A stretch of DNA of 38,143 nt, taken from assembly GCA_019423025.1 (NCBI GenBank), contig JAHZCD010000013.1, forward strand, positions 1-38,143, read 5' to 3'. The translations under genes and the position numbers were made by a program. This DNA comes from Haemophilus sp. (lineage in GTDB: Bacteria > Pseudomonadota > Gammaproteobacteria > Enterobacterales > Pasteurellaceae). Below the pieces are notes generated by a model. The model did not search any database. It was given only the letters and a program-made list of their open reading frames with translations, and was not told the DNA's origin. Positions 25,201 through 32,606 of the stretch are shown one piece after another; within the stretch, counting starts at the first letter, position 1, and every line of letters starts with the position of its first letter.

Positions 25201-26106
25201 AATTGCGGTTGGGTGGTTGTGGGTTTCCACTTTCATTAAGATATGTGCATCTTCATTGTGATAGCGATATTGCCCATCTTGATCCGCAAAGAAACGGCCG
25301 ACTTTTGAGCCTTCCATTACTGCAGCATTATCTTTATAGGCTGAAAGCACGAAATCAGGGGTTTTCTCAAAGGTATTTTTAATCATCTTAAACAGGGATT
25401 TATCCTGTTTTTTGCCGTCAATAATCCAATCCGCATTAAAGATTTTATGACGACAGTGCTCAGAGTTAGCTTGGGCGAACATATAAAGTTCAATATCGTG
25501 CGGATTGCGCCCTAATTGGGTGAAGTTTTCCACCAAATAATCAATTTCATCTTCAGCTAATGCCAAACCTAATTCTACATTGGCAGTGACCAAGGCTTCG
25601 CGTCCACCTTTTAAAATATCCACGGTTTTGAACGGTTTCGGATCTTGATGACGGAATAAAACCTCCGCATCTTGCGGATTGCGCACTACGGTTTCCATCA
25701 TTCGGTCGTGTAAAATTGCGGTCAATTTTTCTGTTGTTTTTTCATCAAGCGGTTGGCTTAACTCAAAATAATACGCCAAACCACGCTCAATACGCTCCAC
25801 TTCACTTAAACCACAGTTATGCGCAATATCGGTCGCTTTAGAAGACCAAGAAGAAATCGTGCCGACGCGTGGAATCACAATAAAGGTTTCGCCTTTGGCA
25901 TCGTGTTCTGCCAAGGTTGGACCGTAATGTAACAACGCTTTTAATTTTGCTTCCTGCTCGCTAACAAGCGGTCGATTTAATTCCACAAAATGCAAATATT
26001 CCGCGTAAACCGATTTTACCGGTAATTGATTTTGTTGGAATTTTTGCATTAAGCCTTGAATACGGAATTCAGAAAGGGCGGGTGAGCCTCGAAAAGTTTG
26101 AAACAT
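22213..26106 (-). CDS. purL: Phosphoribosylformylglycinamidine synthase
   Basis: 1297 residues from the ATG at 26106 ([17 protein letters not shown]), matching the large single-chain PurL of gammaproteobacteria (E. coli 1295); the 28-codon extension upstream covers the promoter. PurL makes FGAM from FGAR, glutamine and ATP. In order: an N-terminal domain, two AIR-synthase-like domains ('[25 protein letters not shown]-like' ATP site near residues 290-310, '[10 protein letters not shown]', '[10 protein letters not shown]'), and a C-terminal class I glutaminase domain with nucleophile Cys in 'LGVCNGCQF' and His-Glu in '[12 protein letters not shown]'. Two uptake signals on the plus strand lie inside the 3' half (22465, 23572), and a third at 24409. 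Confidence 0.98.
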   Translation of the reverse strand: [1297 protein letters not shown]

Positions 26107-26148
26107 ACGGGTACCTTTGAGTTGTGTTTGAGATGAAAATCGCGGGCT

Positions 26149-26187
26149 ATTATAAAGGAAAATGCAGTAAAACGAAAACGTTTGCGT
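26149..26187 (-). promoter_or_regulatory. purL promoter with perfect PurR operator
   Basis: On the minus strand a perfect -10 TATAAT (26149-26154) is preceded by ACGCAAACGTTTTCGT (26172-26187), which meets every position of the PurR box. The operator covers the -35 region, so binding would block polymerase, as expected for purine repression. Confidence 0.85.
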
Positions 26188-26281
26188 CAATCATTTTCAA
26201 ATGATTTTCAGTGAGAGAAAGCATATAATCAGCAAGCAATTCAAAACAATCCAAAAACTAACCGCACTTTGAGGCGTCACT

Positions 26282-27079
26282 ATGATCATCAATGACATCA
26301 ATTTCAACGATCTCTATCAACAGCATCTAAAAGCCTGTAATCACTATAATCTTCCACCGACAAAATGGGATAAAAAAGCCCCTAAAATGGCTGAGAATTT
26401 AGTGGGCAAGCCAAGCCGCTATAACGAAACCTTGCTCAAAGCCATGAATGTGCAACCCAATGAAACCGTATTAGATATCGGCTGTGGCCCCGGCACCTTT
26501 GTGATTCCTTTAGCCCAACAGTGCCAAGCTGTGTATGCCCTCGATTACAGCCAAGGCATGTTGGATATGGTGCAGCAATATAAAGAAAAGCATCAACTGA
26601 ATAATATTACGCTTCTACATAAATCATGGTCGGATAACTGGGATGATGTGCCTCAAGCGGATGTTATACTCGCCTCTCGCTCGACGCTTGTGGATGATTT
26701 GGATGACATGATTGAAAAGCTGCAAGGTAAGGCAAAAAAACGCGTCTTTTTAACCTCGGTGACACAACGCCATTTTCTCGACGAAGGGGTATTTGAAGCC
26801 ATTGGCCGTGATGATGTAGGCTTCCCAACTTATATTTATTTAGTTAATCGCCTTTACCAAAAAGGCATTCACGCGAATGTGAGTTTTATTGAAACCGAAT
26901 CAGGCCATTTCCAAGGCGACACCTTTGAAGATTTATTAAATTCTGTAGAGTTTTCTCTCGGCAATCTCACCGAAAAAGAAAAACAAAGTTTGTCTCAATT
27001 CTATCAACAAAAACAAATAAACAATGAACCGATAAAACACGGACAACGCAAATGGGCGTTGATTTGGTGGGAGGTTTAA
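26282..27079 (+). CDS. Class I SAM-dependent methyltransferase, substrate unknown
   Basis: 265 residues. The Rossmann-like methyltransferase core begins with motif I 'VLDIGCGPGTFVIPLA' (residues about 63-78), then the acidic residue ending strand 2 (ALDYSQGML), and 'PQADVILASRS' as the fourth strand. It resembles the Methyltransf_11/25 group, which covers many substrates, so function cannot be assigned. The N-terminal 60 residues are probably a helical substrate-binding cap. GAGG precedes the ATG. An uptake signal lies just upstream (26261-26269). It diverges from purL and stands alone. Confidence 0.8.
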   Translation: MIINDINFNDLYQQHLKACNHYNLPPTKWDKKAPKMAENLVGKPSRYNETLLKAMNVQPNETVLDIGCGPGTFVIPLAQQCQAVYALDYSQGMLDMVQQYKEKHQLNNITLLHKSWSDNWDDVPQADVILASRSTLVDDLDDMIEKLQGKAKKRVFLTSVTQRHFLDEGVFEAIGRDDVGFPTYIYLVNRLYQKGIHANVSFIETESGHFQGDTFEDLLNSVEFSLGNLTEKEKQSLSQFYQQKQINNEPIKHGQRKWALIWWEV

Positions 27080-27080
27080 G

Positions 27081-27112
27081 AAAAAAGTGCGGTCATTTTG
27101 ACCGCACTTTAC
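27081..27112. terminator. Paired uptake-signal terminator between the methyltransferase and gph
   Basis: AAAGTGCGGTCA (27084-27095) and TGACCGCACTTT (27099-27110) pair around a 3-base loop; the run of six A on the left is a strong T run for the rpe-gph unit on the minus strand. Confidence 0.85.
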
Positions 27113-27125
27113 GCTTTAAGATAGA

Positions 27126-27800
27126 TTAAAGAATCTCTAATAACCTCGCAAAGTCATCAAACACCCAATCTGGGTTTGATTCAGCAATCGGAATGTTGTA
27201 ATTGTATCCGTAAGTTAATCCCACAACCGGGCAACCTGCTGAATGTGCGGCGAGAATGTCATTTCGAGAGTCACCTACAAACAACACTTGGCGAGGTTCT
27301 ACGCCAAATTTACCGCATAAATAATACAATGGGCCGGGATGTGGTTTAATCGCGGGTAATGACTGTCCACCAAGCATTTCACTGAATAGATGATCGATAC
27401 CAAATGCCGCCAATACTGGCTGAACGTGACGAGTTGGTTTATTTGTTACCACCGCTAAGGTATAACCTCGAGCTTTCAAAGTTTCCAATGTTTCTTTTAC
27501 ATTTGGATATAAACGACTCACATTGCAAAGATTTTCAGCATAATGCACATTAAAGCGCTCTTTCACTTGCTCGATTTCAGCCTCAGAGAATGTTTTACCC
27601 GTTTGCTCTTCCGTCCATTTTAAAGCTCGTGCAATCAATACAGGTGCCCCATTACCAATCCAAGTTAACACTAACTCTTCTGGTGCTTGAGGTAAACCAA
27701 AGTCTGCTAAAGCAGAGTTCACAGACAACGCTAAATCTGGCAAGCTATTCACGAGCGTACCGTCTAAATCAAAACCGATAACTTTAAATTGAGTCTTCAT
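27126..27800 (-). CDS. gph: Phosphoglycolate phosphatase
   Basis: 224 residues from the ATG at 27800; a second ATG at 27812, directly after the rpe stop, would add MVVR and cannot be excluded. HAD superfamily: 'VIGFDLDGTLVNSLPDLALS' holds the nucleophile Asp and the acid Asp, 'LAVVTNKPTRHVQP' the Thr of motif II, 'KPHPGPLYYL' the Lys, and 'VLFVGDSRNDILAAHSAG' the final acidic motif. It removes phosphoglycolate, for example from repair of DNA 3' ends. It is cotranscribed with rpe. Confidence 0.95.
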   Translation of the reverse strand: MKTQFKVIGFDLDGTLVNSLPDLALSVNSALADFGLPQAPEELVLTWIGNGAPVLIARALKWTEEQTGKTFSEAEIEQVKERFNVHYAENLCNVSRLYPNVKETLETLKARGYTLAVVTNKPTRHVQPVLAAFGIDHLFSEMLGGQSLPAIKPHPGPLYYLCGKFGVEPRQVLFVGDSRNDILAAHSAGCPVVGLTYGYNYNIPIAESNPDWVFDDFARLLEIL

Positions 27801-27812
27801 TCTTACTACCAT

Positions 27813-28484
27813 CTATTTAACTGAAGCTAACTGCGCGCGCATTTGATCAATGATTTGTTTATAATCTGGTTTACCAAAAATCGCTGAGCCTGCCACAAAC
27901 ATATCTGCACCGGCGGCGGCGATTTCTGCAATATTATCCACTTTTACCCCACCATCAACTTCTAAACGGAGATCTAAACCGCTTTCATCAATTAGACGAC
28001 GTGCCTGTTGTAATTTTTTCAATGTTGAAGGTAAAAAGGATTGTCCACCAAATCCTGGATTCACGGACATTAACAAAATCACATCTACCTTATCTAATAC
28101 ATAATCTAAATAACTTAATGGTGTGGCAGGATTAAACACTAAACCCGCTTTACAGCCATGATCACGAATGAGCTGTAAAGAACGGTCAATATGTTCACTG
28201 GCTTCAGGATGAAACGTAATGTAATCCGCACCCGCTTTGGCAAAATCAGGAATAATACGATCGACCGGTTTTACCATCAAATGCACGTCAATGGGGGCTT
28301 TAATGCCATAATCACGCAAAGCTTTACACACAGCTGGGCCAAAGGTTAAATTCGGCACATAGTGATTATCCATTACATCAAAATGAATCACATCCGCACC
28401 AGCATTCAACACGTTTTGCACATCATCACCAAGACGAGCAAGATCTGCAGAAAGGATAGAAGGGGCGATTAAATAAGGTTTCAT
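27813..28484 (-). CDS. rpe: Ribulose-phosphate 3-epimerase
   Basis: 223 residues, a TIM barrel of the pentose phosphate pathway that interconverts ribulose-5-phosphate and xylulose-5-phosphate. 'IAPSILSADLARLGDDV', 'IHFDVMDNHYVPNLTFGP' (metal His/Asp), 'MSVNPGFGGQSF' and 'LEVDGGVKVDNI' are the family signatures. AGGAG precedes the ATG. Its TAG stop abuts the first possible gph ATG, so the two form an operon. Confidence 0.97.
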   Translation of the reverse strand: MKPYLIAPSILSADLARLGDDVQNVLNAGADVIHFDVMDNHYVPNLTFGPAVCKALRDYGIKAPIDVHLMVKPVDRIIPDFAKAGADYITFHPEASEHIDRSLQLIRDHGCKAGLVFNPATPLSYLDYVLDKVDVILLMSVNPGFGGQSFLPSTLKKLQQARRLIDESGLDLRLEVDGGVKVDNIAEIAAAGADMFVAGSAIFGKPDYKQIIDQMRAQLASVK

Positions 28485-28575
28485 TTGTCATCTCCTAAAG
28501 GATAAAAGTCTTTGTAGTTTACTACGTTAGGCCTAATTTTACCTTGATTATTTACAAGTTTTAGCTGAAAACAAA

Positions 28576-28626
28576 GAAAAAAATAACCGCACTTGATTCA
28601 ATTACCTCAAAGTGCGGTTGTTTTTT
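28576..28626. terminator. Paired uptake-signal terminator after the 5'-nucleotidase gene
   Basis: AACCGCACTT (28585-28594) pairs with AAGTGCGGTT (28610-28619); A-rich sequence left and a T run right make it active on either strand, the minus direction being the useful one. Confidence 0.75.
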
Positions 28627-28647
28627 ATCGTATTTTAAAATGAGCGA

Positions 28648-30312
28648 TTAGTTTAATCCAATGATTTCCCAACGGTTGTGAGATTGACCATCGATTTTAC
28701 CTTTTTTCACGTTGGTGATGTAATCGATCATCATATTTTGGATTGTGCCTTTTTCGCGGCCCATTGCGACTTTAGATTCCCAAAGTACCGGAATTTTTTG
28801 ACCTTCCCAAATACCACCTTTACCGTTTAATTGAGCGAAACGATATGAGTTCATACCCACTTTTAATTTCATATCATCAGTTACCGGTTTGCCGTCAGCA
28901 AGGGTTAAATCAACAATTTTGCTACCTTTTGGATTACGTAAGTCAATTTTGTAATTTACGCCACCAAAAATGTCGTAAGTCACATATTTTGATTTTTTAC
29001 GTTCCGCATTGTAACGGTATTCAGTGTCGCCCGGTTGGATGGTATCGAAGTAGTTCGCAGACCATTCCATATATTCTTTCAATTGTTTACCGGTCAATTC
29101 ATAAACGGTGACATCACCGCCTGCATAACGATAGTTAAAGATGATGTCTTTTTTCTTGATATCGCCTTTATCCATACGTGCTTTTTGATGGTCGAAAGAG
29201 AAAGTCACCACATCTGCACCGCTGTAATGTTGTTCAACATCATTAATGAATGAAGATAGACCAGTATCTTTTGAGAATGCAGCAGATACACCGTGTTTAG
29301 TTTCTTGAGGTACCATTTCATTCGCTGTTTGACCGATTACTACGTTGTTTAATTCACGTAATTTCTCGTGATAAGGTTTGTAGATTTCCACAATTTTCTT
29401 ATCTGCTTCAAGTGCTTTAACTGGAACCGTTTTAGATTCTTTCTTCACTAATTTCACTTCTTTTTTATCGTTGATATCAAAAGTGAGATCCACTTCAGAT
29501 ACCACGGTACCGTAACGGTGTGGTTCAGTGATTAGTGTGTTTTTAATGGTTTCACTTGGTACATCTTTGTGCATGTGACCCGCGATAACCACATCAATAC
29601 CATCTACTGCATTGATGACATCACGCATACCGGTATCAGGAATATTGTTTTCATTATCGATACCCATGTGGGTCACCGCAATAATCGCATCCACGCCTTT
29701 TGCTTTTAATTTCTCAACTTGTGTACGCGCTTCTTCTGTCGGTGAAGTAAATTTCATGTCTTTTAAGTTGCCCGTATCTTCTTCAAATTTTGCTGACATT
29801 GGGGTACTTAAACCAATAATCCCTAACTTCACGCCATCTTTTTCGATGATGGTTGTCGCATCGATATAACGTTTGTCATTTTTCTTATGATAGAAGTTTG
29901 CGGTTAATTTTTTCGCTTTGATATCTTTTAGGATTTCATCTAATGCTTTCATCCCAAAGTTAAACTCGTGGTTACCCAATACGAAAATATCATAATTCAT
30001 TTCGTTTAATACTTTTGGAATTGGGTGATCTTTGTAATATTTTTTATCTTTTGCGAACACATCGATTTGGTTATCTTGGATCGCATCACCGACTTCCACT
30101 AACACCACGTTCTTATTATTTTTACGCACATCTTTCACATAAGTTGCAATTTGTGCATAAGAACCAGATTTGTCCTCTACGTCTGCACCATAACTCCAAG
30201 GTACGATACGACCGTGAACATCTGAGGTCCCTAATAATTTAATATTCACTTCTTGTGCCATTGCTGTGCTAACAGCAGAAAGCGCAAATAATGAGCAAAG
30301 TAATTTTTTCAT
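28648..30312 (-). CDS. Secreted 5'-nucleotidase / cyclic phosphodiesterase family metallophosphatase
   Basis: 554 residues from the ATG at 30312, which follows AAAGGAA. A signal peptide ends at about residue 19 (AMA-Q). The calcineurin-like metallophosphoesterase domain (about 23-240) has all its motifs: 'GTSDVHGR' (Asp31, His33), 'VEVGDAIQDN', 'LGNHEFNFG', 'AVTHMG' and 'IAGHMHKD'. A 5'-nucleotidase C-terminal domain follows (about 330-510). Such enzymes release phosphate from nucleotides or cyclic nucleotides in the periplasm. It is neither clearly the NAD-specific NadN nor CpdB of Haemophilus as I remember them; exact substrate is open. A perfect CRP site lies about 100 bases upstream. Confidence 0.85.
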   Translation of the reverse strand: MKKLLCSLFALSAVSTAMAQEVNIKLLGTSDVHGRIVPWSYGADVEDKSGSYAQIATYVKDVRKNNKNVVLVEVGDAIQDNQIDVFAKDKKYYKDHPIPKVLNEMNYDIFVLGNHEFNFGMKALDEILKDIKAKKLTANFYHKKNDKRYIDATTIIEKDGVKLGIIGLSTPMSAKFEEDTGNLKDMKFTSPTEEARTQVEKLKAKGVDAIIAVTHMGIDNENNIPDTGMRDVINAVDGIDVVIAGHMHKDVPSETIKNTLITEPHRYGTVVSEVDLTFDINDKKEVKLVKKESKTVPVKALEADKKIVEIYKPYHEKLRELNNVVIGQTANEMVPQETKHGVSAAFSKDTGLSSFINDVEQHYSGADVVTFSFDHQKARMDKGDIKKKDIIFNYRYAGGDVTVYELTGKQLKEYMEWSANYFDTIQPGDTEYRYNAERKKSKYVTYDIFGGVNYKIDLRNPKGSKIVDLTLADGKPVTDDMKLKVGMNSYRFAQLNGKGGIWEGQKIPVLWESKVAMGREKGTIQNMMIDYITNVKKGKIDGQSHNRWEIIGLN

Positions 30313-30414
30313 AGAATTTCCTTTAAAGTTGCACAAAGTGCGGTTAAAAATGCCGGAGAATTATAGCGGTGAATCGATTGCTTACATAATTTTATTTTGA
30401 AGAAAAATAAAATT

Positions 30415-30430
30415 TGTGAGCTTAATCACA
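30415..30430. promoter_or_regulatory. CRP site upstream of the 5'-nucleotidase gene
   Basis: TGTGA-GCTTAA-TCACA is perfect in both halves and lies 103-118 bases upstream of the start codon at 30312, just beyond the stop of the EmrE-like gene. Confidence 0.82.
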
Positions 30431-30444
30431 TTTCATTTGGAGGA

Positions 30445-30774
30445 TTAATGCCCTGTTTGAGAAAACAAGTTAATCACTAAAACGCCACAGATAATCAATG
30501 CCATACCTATCAGCCCAGCGGTATCAATTTTCTGACCAAATGCGAAATATGCCACAATGGCGGTCAGAACAATACCAACGCCCGACCAAATGGCGTAAAC
30601 CAAGCCCACGGGAAGTGTTCGGAAAACGATGGAGACAAAATAAAACGAAATGGCATATAGCGCCAATGAGCCAACGGTGGGTAAAAGTTTGGTAAAGCCA
30701 TCACTGACTTTTAATAAATTCGTTGCCACGATTTCAAGGCAAATAGAGATAGCGAGTAATGTCCAAGGATTCAT
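30445..30774 (-). CDS. emrE: Small multidrug resistance efflux protein, EmrE-like
   Basis: 109 residues, four membrane helices, from the ATG at 30774 (MNPWTLLAISICLEIVATN); a TTG three codons earlier is less likely. Glu14 in helix 1 is the drug/proton site of the family. 'GLVYAIWSGVGIVLTAI' is the SMR signature and the C-terminus 'GMALIICGVLVINLFS' matches E. coli EmrE closely. SMR dimers exchange protons for quaternary amines, betaines or guanidinium-type compounds. No Shine-Dalgarno sequence is evident; it is the last gene of the sulfatase operon, 38 bases after the maturase, so coupled expression is likely. Its substrate may be linked to the sulfatase pathway, which is only inference. Confidence 0.9.
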   Translation of the reverse strand: MNPWTLLAISICLEIVATNLLKVSDGFTKLLPTVGSLALYAISFYFVSIVFRTLPVGLVYAIWSGVGIVLTAIVAYFAFGQKIDTAGLIGMALIICGVLVINLFSQTGH

Positions 30775-30812
30775 ATCAATCAAACAGTAAAATAGAAAAG
30801 CTCTATTCTACC

Positions 30813-31958
30813 TTAAGCGGCGGATGGATGTAATCGAATTTGACGAGCCATGGCTTGCATATAAGACGCCGTTTGCTCAAAGAAATAACGGTAAGAGGCA
30901 CATAAATAATTATGTGGATTAGGTTCATTTTCGAGAGAAATAAAACGATGTTTCGTGCAGCCGCCATAACAGAGTTTACGAAACTCGCAACGCCGACAAA
31001 GTGCGGTCAATTTTTGTGATTTTTCTAAACCAAATTGTTGCTGTCTGCTGGAAAGCACAATCTCCGTTAAAGGTTGCTGAGTTAAATTGCCGACCTTATA
31101 TTCGGGGTACACAAAATGGTCGCAAGCATATACATCACCATTGGCTTCCGCCACAAGAGATTGACCGCAAGTGGGTTGATGAACACAAGTTGTAGAAGGA
31201 TAACCGAGCCATTGTCCTAGCAAATTATCAAACTGCGACACATAAATTTTTCCCACATCATGAGCATACCATTCATGAAAGACATCCACGAGAAATTGTC
31301 CATAACCTTCTGATGGTACTGAGAAATCGGCTACTGATTGTGTTTTGGTATGACGTTCGACAATAGGAATAAACTGCATATAAGTCGAACCAAGCTGTTT
31401 GAGCGCTAAATAGGTTTCTCTTCCTTTTTGCCAATTTTGATCATTAATGACGGTTAAGGTGTTAAATTCCACGCCATATTCTTGTAGCAGATTTAACGCT
31501 TTGACGACTTTTTCAAAAGTGGGATTACCATTACCCGAAATACGATAACGATTATGCACAGCACTTAAACCGTCAATAGAAAGCCCAATGAGAAAATGAT
31601 GTTGTTTGAAAAATGCGGCCCATTGATGATTAAGAGCAATGCCATTGGTTTGAAAGGCGTTTGTGATCTGTTTGCCTTGGGCAAATTCCTGCTGATATTC
31701 AACGGCTTGTTTATAAAAATCTAGGCCTAAAAGAGTCGGCTCCCCCCCTTGCCAAGCAAATTCAACCACATTACCGGCATGAGATTGGATATAGTTTTTG
31801 ACATAATGTTTTAAGGTGTCTTTCGACATAAAAGGCGCATGTTGCCCAAACTGTTCTGATTTGTCCAAATAAAAGCAATATTCACACTGAATGTTACAGT
31901 GAAAACTGCTTGGTTTTGCCATTAAGTGAAAATGAGCTTGTGGTGGAAAAACAGACAT
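30813..31958 (-). CDS. Anaerobic sulfatase-maturating enzyme (radical SAM, SPASM)
   Basis: 381 residues from the ATG at 31958, with AAGGA 7 bases upstream; a TTG immediately before it is unlikely. The radical SAM motif CNIQCEYC gives Cys21, Cys25, Cys28. 'FAWQGGEPTLLGLDFY' is the GGE motif typical of anSMEs, and the C-terminal SPASM-type cysteines are in 'TCVHQPTCGQSLV', 'YACDHFVYPEYKVGN' and 'CRRCEFRKLCYGGCTKHR'. These cytoplasmic enzymes oxidise the active-site Cys or Ser of sulfatases to formylglycine without oxygen. The matching Cys-type sulfatase is two genes upstream, so substrate and maturase are in one operon. An uptake signal lies inside (30999). Confidence 0.93.
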   Translation of the reverse strand: MSVFPPQAHFHLMAKPSSFHCNIQCEYCFYLDKSEQFGQHAPFMSKDTLKHYVKNYIQSHAGNVVEFAWQGGEPTLLGLDFYKQAVEYQQEFAQGKQITNAFQTNGIALNHQWAAFFKQHHFLIGLSIDGLSAVHNRYRISGNGNPTFEKVVKALNLLQEYGVEFNTLTVINDQNWQKGRETYLALKQLGSTYMQFIPIVERHTKTQSVADFSVPSEGYGQFLVDVFHEWYAHDVGKIYVSQFDNLLGQWLGYPSTTCVHQPTCGQSLVAEANGDVYACDHFVYPEYKVGNLTQQPLTEIVLSSRQQQFGLEKSQKLTALCRRCEFRKLCYGGCTKHRFISLENEPNPHNYLCASYRYFFEQTASYMQAMARQIRLHPSAA

Positions 31959-31979
31959 CAACCATCCTTTGTTACAACA

Positions 31980-32567
31980 TCATTTGTGACCTGATATTCG
32001 GTCTAATGCGCCATTTTGTTTGAGTTCTTTTGCAATACGAATCGCGGTTTCAGTTTCACAGCCGGCATATTCTGCAATTTCACGATATGTCCAATTATAA
32101 TCAGGAAAATGTTGTTTGAGAAAATACAAACTATCCATCACGCGATCTAAAGTACGCAAATAGGCACTTTTTGCCAAACGTTCCTCTGCTTCGCGTAGTT
32201 CATCTGCCAAAATCTGTAATAAACATTGGCTCATCACTGTATTGTGTGTAAAAAATTCGCTCACTACATTAGGTTTGATGCGAGTAATCTCCGCATCAAT
32301 TAAGACTTTTGCATTGCAATGATAATGTTTATCTGCCATCGAAAACAAAGTTCGAAAACCAAAATAATCGCCCTTGGAATATAATCGCACTAAGCTTTCC
32401 TTGCCATTTTCAAGGGTATGAAATAAGCCAACCAAGCCTGCTTGCACATAATAAAACTCATGTGCTGCTTCACCTTGTTGATACAAGAAGGAACCTTTCG
32501 GCAAGTGATGCAGCTCAGTAAACTGACAATGTGATAATTCAGTAGGCTTGATTGCGCAATTTTCCAT
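31980..32567 (-). CDS. Crp/Fnr-family transcriptional regulator of the sulfatase locus
   Basis: 195 residues: cyclic-nucleotide-binding-type beta-roll (about 15-115), dimer helix (about 118-145), and winged helix-turn-helix (150-195). In the recognition helix, CETETAIRIAKEL aligns with CSRETVGRILKML of CRP: Glu173 and Arg177 match CRP Glu181 and Arg185, but Thr172 replaces Arg180. The Arg-Ser pair that binds cAMP phosphate is absent ('HCNA' stands there), so cAMP is unlikely to be the ligand. It lacks the FNR cysteine spacing. It lies between the sulfatase and the maturase, 21 bases from the latter, and so probably regulates this locus. A palindrome TATGA-N6-TCATA in the divergent promoter region is a candidate target. 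Confidence 0.85.
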   Translation of the reverse strand: MENCAIKPTELSHCQFTELHHLPKGSFLYQQGEAAHEFYYVQAGLVGLFHTLENGKESLVRLYSKGDYFGFRTLFSMADKHYHCNAKVLIDAEITRIKPNVVSEFFTHNTVMSQCLLQILADELREAEERLAKSAYLRTLDRVMDSLYFLKQHFPDYNWTYREIAEYAGCETETAIRIAKELKQNGALDRISGHK

Positions 32568-32606
32568 AATCGTCCCTTAAAAAGTGCGGTCAATTTTTTA
32601 TTGGTT

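Noticed and set aside
25092..25382. Open frame of 96 codons antisense to purL.
   Set aside because: Shadow of a conserved coding sequence; no ribosome site or recognisable protein.
25719..25728. AAATTGCGGT in purL and AAAGTGCGGC at about 34803 resembling uptake signals.
   Set aside because: Each departs from the 9-base core, so they were not counted.
24228..25973. ACAAGCGGTC-type (Apl-type) uptake signal matches inside purL, one perfect at 25964-25973 and a near one at 24228-24236.
   Set aside because: Only one perfect core; with Hin-type signals abundant in the same gene, chance or shared coding constraint is the simpler explanation.
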